From: Brachybacterium sp. | GTDB lineage: Bacteria; Actinomycetota; Actinomycetes; Actinomycetales; Dermabacteraceae | Direction: 5' to 3' | Assembly (NCBI GenBank): GCA_030451965.1 | Contig: JAKDNE010000065.1 | Coordinates: 1-11,666, forward strand | Length of the DNA stretch: 11,666 bases | Shown here: piece after piece, positions 6,476 to 11,666 of the stretch | How positions within the stretch are numbered: position 1 is the first letter of the stretch | Layout: each line of letters starts with the position of its first letter | Program-made: the position numbers and the translations under genes | Notes under the pieces: generated by a model | Databases searched by the model: none | Told to the model about the DNA's origin: nothing | Seen by the model: the letters and a program-made list of their open reading frames with translations, nothing else

Positions 6476-7732
6476 GTGACCCGCACCGACATGAACAGCG
6501 CAGAGATGAACAGCACCGAAATGGCCAGCACCGATATCAACAGCGCCGAGGAATCCGGCACCGGCACCGCACAGCATCCCGGCGCGGCATCGGTGGCCGC
6601 GCCCGACCAGACGGAACGCGTGATCCTGCAGGCCGCCGACGAGGAGCGCGGCACCGACTGCTCCTGCGACCTGATCGTCGTGGCCGACAGCACCGGCGCG
6701 CTGACCGCCGCCGCACTCGACTCGCTCGCCGAGCAGCCGGATCATCGGGTCTGGTCCTGGAACGCCTCCCGCGCCGAGACCTCCGCGCTCGCCGAACGCT
6801 TCACCTCCGCGGTGGCCGCCGGACAGCTGGTGCTCGCGACCGGGACGGACCCCCTCCCGCTGGAGGAGTTCGCCGCAGAGGCCGATGCCCACCTGGTGCT
6901 CGCGCGCCTGCCCAAGTCCCTCGCCGGGCTGGAGGACCTCGCCCGCCGCCTCGCCCGCCTCGCCGCGCACGGCGGATGCGCGGACCTCACCCTCATCGCG
7001 GGCGGTCGCGTCAAGCACATGACCCGCTCCCAGAACGAGGTGCTCGCCGGCTCGTTCACCGAGGTCCGCGCCTCACGGGGCGTGGGCAAGTCCCGTGCAC
7101 TGATCGCCTCCGGCCCGCGCCCTGACGCTCCTGCACCGGAACCCGCCACCGGTGGCGTGACGGTGACGGTGCACGGGCAGCAGCGCGAACTGGCGCTGCG
7201 GGGCAGCGGCGGGGTCTTCGGCGGAGCCCGGGCCGACGCCGGCAGCCTGCTGCTGCTGGACGCACTGGATCGGGCGCTCGTCGGGGGCGAGGTCTCCGCG
7301 GAGCATGCCGTGGATCTCGGCAGCGGCAACGGGCTGCTCACCGCCCACCTCGCCGCCGCCCTGCCCGAGGCGCAGGTGCTGGGCAGCGATGACGACTCCG
7401 AGGCGGTCGCCTCCACCCGCGCCACCCTCGAGGTATCGGGACTCTCCCGCGACGGGGTGCGCGTGAGCTGGGACGAGTCCCTGTCCCAGGTGGCCGATGG
7501 CAGCGTCGATCTGGTGCTGTTGAATCCGCCCTTCCACGACGGGACCGTCGTGGACGCGACCCTCGTCCACGGGCTGCTGGACTCCGCGGCCCGGGTGCTG
7601 TGTCCCGGCGGTCAGCTGTGGTTCGTCCACAACTCCTACCTCCGCTACCGCGCCGAGCTCGAGGCCCGCGTCGGCACCGTGCAGCAGCGCGCCCGCGACC
7701 GCCGCTTCACCGTGCTCAGTGCGGTGCGCTGA
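6476..7732 (+). CDS. Class I SAM-dependent rRNA (guanine-N2)-methyltransferase, RlmG/RsmC type
   Basis: Probably methylates the N2 of a guanine in ribosomal RNA. From about residue 45 it follows the two-domain RlmG/RsmC plan: a degenerate N-terminal methyltransferase-like domain (DLIVVADSTGALTAAALD, then a KHMTRSQNEVLAGSF segment) and a C-terminal catalytic domain with the SAM loop DLGSGNG (280-286) and the catalytic NPPF (350-353), followed by LCPGGQLWFVHNSYLRY and a RFTVLSAVR end that resembles RlmG more than RsmC. GTG 6476 (418 residues) is chosen because AAGGA at 6467-6471 lies just upstream; ATGs at 6491, 6506 and 6521 are alternatives, since the first 40 residues are not part of the known fold and contain pentapeptide repeats. 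An ATG at 6305 would overlap the pirin gene deeply and is unlikely. It lies 64 bases after pirin on the same strand. Target base not determinable here. Confidence 0.82.
   Translation: MTRTDMNSAEMNSTEMASTDINSAEESGTGTAQHPGAASVAAPDQTERVILQAADEERGTDCSCDLIVVADSTGALTAAALDSLAEQPDHRVWSWNASRAETSALAERFTSAVAAGQLVLATGTDPLPLEEFAAEADAHLVLARLPKSLAGLEDLARRLARLAAHGGCADLTLIAGGRVKHMTRSQNEVLAGSFTEVRASRGVGKSRALIASGPRPDAPAPEPATGGVTVTVHGQQRELALRGSGGVFGGARADAGSLLLLDALDRALVGGEVSAEHAVDLGSGNGLLTAHLAAALPEAQVLGSDDDSEAVASTRATLEVSGLSRDGVRVSWDESLSQVADGSVDLVLLNPPFHDGTVVDATLVHGLLDSAARVLCPGGQLWFVHNSYLRYRAELEARVGTVQQRARDRRFTVLSAVR
6488..6547 (+). repeat. Four imperfect 15-bp tandem repeats in the methyltransferase N-terminus
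   Basis: Four consecutive 15-bp units (6488-6502, 6503-6517, 6518-6532, 6533-6547) share the pattern GAN-ATG-AAC-AGC-RCC. They encode the pentapeptides DMNSA, EMNST, EMAST and DINSA. The unit length keeps the reading frame, so copy-number change would only lengthen or shorten a disordered tail. Three of the units carry an in-frame ATG, which makes the true start uncertain. Confidence 0.75.
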
Positions 7733-7759
7733 CCGGCCACGTCCCACGGGTACCGGAAA

Positions 7760-7806
7760 GTCAGGATCCGAACCAGATCCGGACCGGAAATGGTTCGGAT
7801 CCTGAC
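7760..7806. terminator. Long perfect hairpin, probable bidirectional terminator
   Basis: GTCAGGATCCGAACCA (7760-7775) and TGGTTCGGATCCTGAC (7791-7806) are perfect 16-bp inverted arms around a 15-base loop. The loop holds its own 5-bp palindrome, TCCGG-a-CCGGA (7778-7788). The hairpin lies 27 bases after the methyltransferase stop and 81 bases beyond the purQ stop, so it could serve both transcripts. There is no U-run on either strand, as is common for actinobacterial terminators. A REP-like or mobile palindromic element is the alternative. The structure is certain; the role is inferred. Confidence 0.65.
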
Positions 7807-7812
7807 AATCCT

Positions 7813-7868
7813 GGTGGTGCGGTGGTGCGGTGGTGCGGTGGTGCGGTGGTGCGGTGGTGCGGTGGTGC
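7813..7868. repeat. Seven perfect tandem copies of an 8-bp unit (GGTGGTGC)
   Basis: Seven uninterrupted identical copies of GGTGGTGC run from 7813 to 7868, followed by a degenerate GC/GT-rich tail up to the purQ stop at 7888. The array is intergenic, 19 bases downstream of purQ (minus) and 80 bases downstream of the methyltransferase (plus). Perfect identity suggests recent slippage expansion, so copy number probably varies between strains. On the minus strand it would add a GCACCACC-repeat tail to the purQ mRNA. Confidence 0.9.
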
Positions 7869-7887
7869 GGCGGCCCGGCGGTGGTGG

Positions 7888-8613
7888 TCAGCCGACCAGG
7901 CTGCGCAGCACCGAGGTGAACATGGCCAGGCCGTCGGTGCCGGAGCGGGTGCCCTCACCGGGCTGGTCCGGGCCGAAACCGGCCTCGACCGCGTGCTCCG
8001 GATGCGGCATCAGGCCCACCACGTTGCCCGCGGCGTTGGTGATCCCGGCGATGTCGTGGCGCGACCCGTTGGGGTTGGCCTCGAAGCCCGCGGGGCCGTG
8101 CGTGGCGCCGGCGGTGTAGCGGAACACCACCCGACCCTCGCCCTCGAGCTCGGCGAGCGTGCGCTCGTCGGCGACGTACTGGCCATCCTGATTCTTCAAC
8201 GGGATGCGGATCACCTGGCCCGCCTCGTACCCGCTGGTCCAGGCGGTGCGGGTGTTCTCCACCGCGAGGGGCTGATCGCGGCAGAGGAACGCACGATGGG
8301 CGTTCTTGATCATCGCGCCGGGCAGCAGGTGCGTCTCGCACAGGATCTGGAAGCCGTTGCAGATGCCGAGCACCGGCATCCCGCCCTTGGCGGCGTCGAC
8401 CACCTTCTCCATCACCGGGGCGAAACCGCTGATGGCGCCCGCGCGCAGGTAGTCGCCGTAGGAGAAGCCGCCGGGCAGCACCACGGCCTCGACGCCCTGC
8501 AGATCGTCCTCGCCGTGCCACAGCGCGACCGGTTCGCCCCCGGCGATCCGCACGGCGCGCAGCGCGTCCCGGTCGTCCAGCGTGCCCGGGAAGGTCACCA
8601 CACCGATGCGCAT
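7888..8613 (-). CDS. purQ: Phosphoribosylformylglycinamidine synthase subunit PurQ (glutaminase)
   Basis: A 241-residue class I glutamine amidotransferase that supplies ammonia for the FGAR to FGAM step of purine synthesis, working in a complex with PurS and PurL. VLPGGFSYGDYLRAGA (about 45-60) forms the oxyanion/PurQ signature. GICNGFQ holds the nucleophile Cys85, and MPHPEH holds His204 and Glu206 of the triad. Length is typical (about 220-240). The ATG at 8613 shares its A with the purS stop (TGATG), and GGAGAGG inside the end of purS lies ten bases upstream, so translation is coupled to purS. purL is not in the window. Confidence 0.97.
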   Translation of the reverse strand: MRIGVVTFPGTLDDRDALRAVRIAGGEPVALWHGEDDLQGVEAVVLPGGFSYGDYLRAGAISGFAPVMEKVVDAAKGGMPVLGICNGFQILCETHLLPGAMIKNAHRAFLCRDQPLAVENTRTAWTSGYEAGQVIRIPLKNQDGQYVADERTLAELEGEGRVVFRYTAGATHGPAGFEANPNGSRHDIAGITNAAGNVVGLMPHPEHAVEAGFGPDQPGEGTRSGTDGLAMFTSVLRSLVG

Positions 8614-8885
8614 CAGGCCTGCGCCTCTCCGGCGGCGCCGTCCTCGACCTCGATCGAGACAACGTCCTCGATGACGGGGTTGGACAGCAGGGTCTCCGCG
8701 GCCTCGCGCAGGGAGGCGAGCACCTGCTCGGTGACCTCGCCCTCGACCTCGAGCTCGAACCGCTTGCCCTGGCGCACCGAGGCGATGCCCTCGAAGCCCA
8801 GGCGCGGCAGCGCGGCGGCGACCGCCTTGCCCTGCGGGTCGAGGATCTCCGGCTTGGGCATGACGTGGACCACGACACGTGGCAT
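8613..8885 (-). CDS. purS: Phosphoribosylformylglycinamidine synthase subunit PurS
   Basis: A 90-residue protein that bridges PurQ and PurL in the three-part FGAM synthase of purine synthesis. It starts RVVVHVMPKPEILDPQGKAV, the characteristic PurS opening, followed by ALPRLGFEGIASVRQGKRFELEVEG and a C-terminal NPVIEDVVSIEVE strand. AGGAG (8893-8897) lies seven bases before ATG 8885. The stop overlaps the purQ start by one base. The last ten residues (EDGAAGEAQA) are a non-conserved tail. Any promoter should lie in the 188-bp gap upstream, where I see only a weak TACCAT (-10-like) on the minus strand at about 9004-8999. Confidence 0.95.
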   Translation of the reverse strand: MPRVVVHVMPKPEILDPQGKAVAAALPRLGFEGIASVRQGKRFELEVEGEVTEQVLASLREAAETLLSNPVIEDVVSIEVEDGAAGEAQA

Positions 8886-9023
8886 GGGTGCTCTCCTGGG
8901 GGACGACGGCCGCGGGATGCGGTCCTGGCGGGTGAGGGCTGTAGGTGCGGGCCCGATCGGCGCGCGGGGCGGCCGACGGGACGGACCCGACCCCGACATG
9001 GTACCGAGCCTCAGCCGAGCGGC

Positions 9024-9050
9024 GGCGGCCTGCCCACGCTGGGATCCGCC
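9024..9050 (-). terminator. Possible terminator hairpin after the two-component operon
   Basis: In the minus-strand transcript, beyond the response-regulator stop at 9074, GGCGG (9050-9046) pairs with CCGCC (9028-9024) and CCCA (9043-9040) with TGGG (9036-9033), with a small internal bulge and a three-base loop. It sits 24 bases after the stop and ahead of the purS leader. There is no U-run. It is a moderate stem and could be coincidental in GC-rich DNA. Confidence 0.35.
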
Positions 9051-9073
9051 TCCTGGCCGGGCGCGGTGGGCGG

Positions 9074-9715
9074 TCAGAGCAGTCCGCGCTCGAGAGCCAG
9101 CGTCACCGCGCGCGTGCGGTCGGTGACGCCGAGCTTCTCGAACACCCGCAGCAGATGAGACTTCACCGTCGACTCCGCGATCGCGAGCTGCCGGCCGATC
9201 TGCGCATTGGAGCTGCCCATGGCAACCAGCCGCAGCACCTCCAGCTCGCGCGCGGTGAGCGCCTCGGGGCGGGGAGCGCGCAGCGAGGACGCGATCGCGG
9301 CGGAGGCGACCGGGGCCAGGGTGGTACGGCCGGTGGAAGCACTGGCCACCGCCTCGAGCAGCTGCGGAGCCGGGGTGTCCTTGAGCAGGTAGCCGGTCGC
9401 GCCCGCCTCGATCGCCCGCAGGATGAGCGCATCGGTGTCATAGGTGGTCAGCACCAGCACGGGGACCGGGGTCGGGGAGGTGCTGAGCCGGCGAGTGGCC
9501 TCGACGCCGTCGGTCCCGGGCATCCGCAGATCCATCAGCACCACGTCGGGTCGGTCCCCATCGCGGAGCAGATCCTCGACCGCGCGCACTGCCTCCTCGC
9601 CGGTTCCGGCCTCCGCCACCACGCGGTGACCGGCGGTCTCGAGCACGGCCCGGACACCGGAGCGGAAGAGCGGATGGTCATCGGCCAGGACTATGCGCAG
9701 GGGGTCACTGGGCAC
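9074..9715 (-). CDS. NarL/LuxR-family response regulator
   Basis: A 213-residue DNA-binding response regulator, partner of the histidine kinase encoded just upstream. The receiver domain (about 5-125) has the acidic pair Asp12-Asp13, phospho-acceptor Asp62 in LMDLRMPG, the threonine switch in VLVLTTYD, and the lysine in YLLKDT. The LuxR-type helix-turn-helix covers about 148-210 (LTARELEVLRLVAMGSSNAQIGRQL, then AESTVKSHLLRVFEKL). The start is GTG 9715: GGAGG (9722-9726) lies six bases upstream, and the codon falls 11 bases inside the kinase gene, so translation is coupled. An earlier start would give an unrelated N-terminus read through kinase sequence. Targets probably include the adjacent ABC transporter operon, by analogy with similar modules. 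Confidence 0.95.
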   Translation of the reverse strand: MPSDPLRIVLADDHPLFRSGVRAVLETAGHRVVAEAGTGEEAVRAVEDLLRDGDRPDVVLMDLRMPGTDGVEATRRLSTSPTPVPVLVLTTYDTDALILRAIEAGATGYLLKDTPAPQLLEAVASASTGRTTLAPVASAAIASSLRAPRPEALTARELEVLRLVAMGSSNAQIGRQLAIAESTVKSHLLRVFEKLGVTDRTRAVTLALERGLL

Positions 9716-11009
9716 GAGGTGCCTCCGAGGGGCTGGGGAACGACACCGTCGCGGCGTCGTCGTCGATCGGGTGAACGGTCTCGCCCATCGGGCCGTCCTT
9801 CGCATCGACCGGCAGCGTGGCGCGCAGCGTCGTCCCCGCGCCGCGGGAGGAGCTGAGGTGCAGGGCGCCGCCCTCGGCCTCGAGGCGGGACCGCATCCCC
9901 ACCAGCCCGTATCCGGCGGTGGGCAGGTCCGTGTCGAAGCCGGTGCCGTCGTCGGCGACCTCGAGCAGCGCTTCGGCATTCTCGCGGGACAGGCGGATCC
10001 GCACGCTCGAGGCGTCGGCGTGGTGCTCGATGTTGCGCAGTGCCTCCTGGACGGTCCGCAGCAGCACCACCTCGGTGCGGGTGGCGACCGAGGACCAGCC
10101 CGTCGCGTCGAGGCGGGTGCGCACGCCGGTGCGCCCTTCGAGGTCCGATGACAGACGGTCCAGGGTGCCGGCGAGATCGAGCGGCGGCTGGGTGCGGGAG
10201 ATCAGCGCACGGGACTGGGCCAGACCCTCCCGCGAGACCTCCTCGATCTGTTCCAGCAACGAGGCGGGGGCGGCGTCGCCCTGCCCGGCGGCGTCCGCCT
10301 GCCGGGCGGCCTGGGAGAGCATCGTGATCGAGGTGAAGGACTGGGCGAGGGTGTCGTGGATCTCGGCGGCGAAGCGGGTCGCCTCCTCCTCCGCACCGCG
10401 CCGATGCTCGAGGGCCAGCAGCTCGGTGCGGGTGTCCTCGAGCCGGCCCACCGTGGTGGCCAGCTCCTCGGCGAGCTCCCGGCGCTCATGGGAGAGCCGT
10501 TCGGTCTGCCAGATCCAGGAGGCCATCAGGATGGAGAACAGGGCGCTGCCGATGCCGCTGGCGAGCACGACCGCGATGTCGGCCGCGCCGCCGTCGAGCG
10601 CTGCGGGCAGGAGCACCAGCATCAGTCCCGTCGCCAGCACCAGGGTCGCCGCCAGCCCGGCGCGGTAGCTGGACAGCAGCACCCACATCAGCATGAACGC
10701 CGCGAACAGGTGCAGTCCCTGGTGCGAGACCACCTCCAGGGCCAGGGCGATCGCACCGAGCGCCGTGACGCTCACCGCACCCGCCCCGGGCAGCCCACGC
10801 AGCACCACTGCCCAGTGCGCGGCGGCGTAGACCGCGAGCCAGAGCAGGACCAGCAGCGCCGTGAGCGGCCCGGGGGAGACCACCAGCCCCAGCAGCGCGG
10901 TCCCGGCCACCACCAGGTGCAGGGGCCAGTTCGTGGCCCAGGTCCGCGGAGAAGACCCGCGGGCATCGAGGTTGCCACCGGCGATCAGCGTGCGCGATTC
11001 AGCCGGCAT
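9705..11009 (-). CDS. Sensor histidine kinase, HisKA_3 type (NarL-system kinase)
   Basis: A 434-residue membrane kinase of the DesK/LiaS-like class. Residues about 29-167 contain six hydrophobic segments with short loops and no extracellular sensor domain, typical of intramembrane-sensing kinases. A coiled coil (about 168-212) leads to the HisKA_3 box with RFAAEIHDTLAQ, where His218 is the phosphorylation site. The ATPase domain has the N box QEALRNIEHH (Asn326), DDGTGFD (353-359) and GLVGMRSR (368-375). ATG 11009 and GTG 11012 are both possible behind GGAG (11018-11021). I take the ATG, eight bases away. The gene overlaps the permease end and the regulator start by 11 bases each, showing one tightly coupled operon. 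The last 30 residues are a variable tail. Confidence 0.94.
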   Translation of the reverse strand: MPAESRTLIAGGNLDARGSSPRTWATNWPLHLVVAGTALLGLVVSPGPLTALLVLLWLAVYAAAHWAVVLRGLPGAGAVSVTALGAIALALEVVSHQGLHLFAAFMLMWVLLSSYRAGLAATLVLATGLMLVLLPAALDGGAADIAVVLASGIGSALFSILMASWIWQTERLSHERRELAEELATTVGRLEDTRTELLALEHRRGAEEEATRFAAEIHDTLAQSFTSITMLSQAARQADAAGQGDAAPASLLEQIEEVSREGLAQSRALISRTQPPLDLAGTLDRLSSDLEGRTGVRTRLDATGWSSVATRTEVVLLRTVQEALRNIEHHADASSVRIRLSRENAEALLEVADDGTGFDTDLPTAGYGLVGMRSRLEAEGGALHLSSSRGAGTTLRATLPVDAKDGPMGETVHPIDDDAATVSFPSPSEAPRAQ

Positions 11010-11666
11010 CACGAGGGCTCCATCGGAACGTGGTCCGCGCCAGCACCAGCATCACGACCAGCCATGCGGTCAACACTAGCGCCGCCAGAGCCTGCACCGG
11101 CACGTCGGCGAGCCCGAAGGGCGCGATCTCGATCTGCTCCCCGAACTCCGGCGGCAGCAGCGAGAGGCGCAGACCGCGAGCGATCCAGGCCTGGGGGAAG
11201 AGATACCCCAGATGCTGCAACCAGGTGGGCAGCTCGGACATCGGGATGTAGCTGCCCGAGAAGAAGCTGAGCACCACCGTGATCGGGGTGGCCGCGGCGA
11301 TCGCGGCACGGCCCGAGGGCAGCGCCGAGGCGAAGGCGACGCCGGCCGCCGTCGCCGCGGCCGTGCCCAGCAGCAGCACCCACGCGAAGGTGAACACCTG
11401 GTGGGGCATCGGCACATCGAACAGGAACTTCGCCACCACCACCAGCAGCGAGGTCTGCAGCGCGGTGTTCAGCAGCACCAGCACCACCTTGCCCAGCAGG
11501 TAGGCGCTGCGGGGCATCGGGCTGACCACGAGGCGCCGCAGCGTCCGGTCGTCCCGCTCGGTCGCGATGATCTCCGCGGTCGACTGGAACCCGGAGGTCA
11601 TCACCGCGGCCGCGATAATGCCCGCGAGGTAATAGGTGGAGACCTGCACCTCGCTGCCGTCGGGCA
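10999..11666 (-). CDS. ABC-2 type transporter permease, C-terminal part
   Basis: Membrane subunit of an ABC exporter (drug, lipid or peptide efflux type). The N-terminus lies beyond the right edge; 221 residues are visible. ERDDRTLRRLVVSPMPRSAYLLGK is the cytoplasmic coupling segment of ABC2 permeases (usual form ER..GTLE.L..TP..R...LLGK). It is followed by hydrophobic spans and the signature SGSYIPMSELPTWLQHLGYLFPQAWIARGL, then a final transmembrane helix and a short tail. About five hydrophobic spans are visible. The stop falls 11 bases inside the kinase gene. The matching ATPase gene is probably just upstream beyond the window. Substrate unknown. Confidence 0.9.
   Translation of the reverse strand, partial: PDGSEVQVSTYYLAGIIAAAVMTSGFQSTAEIIATERDDRTLRRLVVSPMPRSAYLLGKVVLVLLNTALQTSLLVVVAKFLFDVPMPHQVFTFAWVLLLGTAAATAAGVAFASALPSGRAAIAAATPITVVLSFFSGSYIPMSELPTWLQHLGYLFPQAWIARGLRLSLLPPEFGEQIEIAPFGLADVPVQALAALVLTAWLVVMLVLARTTFRWSPRDAG

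Larger units (their letters stand above)
7733..7887. other. Convergent intergenic region with hairpin and octamer repeats
   Basis: This gap lies between the 3' ends of the methyltransferase (plus) and purQ (minus). It contains no plausible gene. Its parts are the long inverted repeat (7760-7806), the duplicated ACCGGAAA octamer (7752-7759 and 7783-7790) and the seven-copy 8-bp tandem array (7813-7868), described separately. Because both flanking genes end here, bidirectional transcription termination is the most economical role. Confidence 0.7.

Noticed and set aside
5236..6693. Minus-strand open frame of 485 codons antisense to pirin and the methyltransferase start
   Set aside because: Crosses two supported genes on the other strand and shows no recognisable family.
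7813..7868. Possible CRISPR array
   Set aside because: The units are 8 bp, contiguous and without spacers, and no cas gene is present.
8886..9073. Possible purine riboswitch or small gene upstream of purS
   Set aside because: I see no purine-riboswitch core or coding frame with a ribosome-binding site; only a terminator-like hairpin for the upstream operon and a weak -10.
7600..9126. Plus-strand open frame of 508 codons across the octamer array, purQ and purS
   Set aside because: It is antisense to two certain genes, and its VVRWCGG repeats are just the 8-bp array translated; no homology recognised.

Overview
The window is high-GC DNA with GC-rich third codon positions, short gaps and frequent start/stop overlaps. 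The gene types (a TipA-like MerR regulator, an FMN-binding glutamate-synthase-family protein, a separate PurS-PurQ pair, a NarL-type two-component system next to an ABC-2 permease) point to an actinobacterium. A Micrococcales member such as Brachybacterium or a relative is my best guess, from gene style only and with low certainty. I see no rRNA, tRNA, CRISPR array, insertion sequence or prophage gene. Most of the window looks like ordinary chromosome.

Layout. Positions 1-349 (minus) hold the N-terminal third of a nucleoside hydrolase. Divergent from it are a small MmcQ/YjbR-family gene (421-819, plus) and a TipA-like MerR regulator (864-1676, plus), with a near-perfect TipA-style dyad in the gap between them. 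Convergent with the regulator is a two-gene minus-strand unit: an FMN-binding glutamate-synthase-domain protein (3490-5028), then a PoxB-like ThDP enzyme (1686-3413). A palindrome-rich 264-bp gap separates this unit from a divergent pirin gene (5293-6411), followed on the same strand by an RlmG/RsmC-like rRNA methyltransferase (6476-7732).

The methyltransferase converges on purS-purQ (7888-8885, minus). The 155-bp gap between them carries the most unusual non-coding sequence here: a perfect 16-bp inverted repeat with a nested small palindrome and a duplicated octamer, directly followed by seven perfect copies of an 8-bp unit. The right end is a minus-strand operon with overlapping genes: a partial ABC-2 permease, a six-TM histidine kinase and a NarL-type response regulator.

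How the genes fit together. The permease, kinase and regulator form a typical envelope-stress or drug-efflux module. The TipA-like protein keeps the ligand-binding cysteine and probably controls its own promoter. PurS and PurQ are two of the three subunits of FGAM synthase; PurL is not in the window. The pirin gene diverges from a pyruvate-oxidising enzyme, which is suggestive because a pirin has been reported to modulate pyruvate metabolism in Serratia, but this is inference. I found no convincing new multi-gene system. The best leads are the intergenic repeat cluster at 7752-7868, the tipA-like operator, the two leaderless promoters and the glutamate-synthase-like/PoxB pair.
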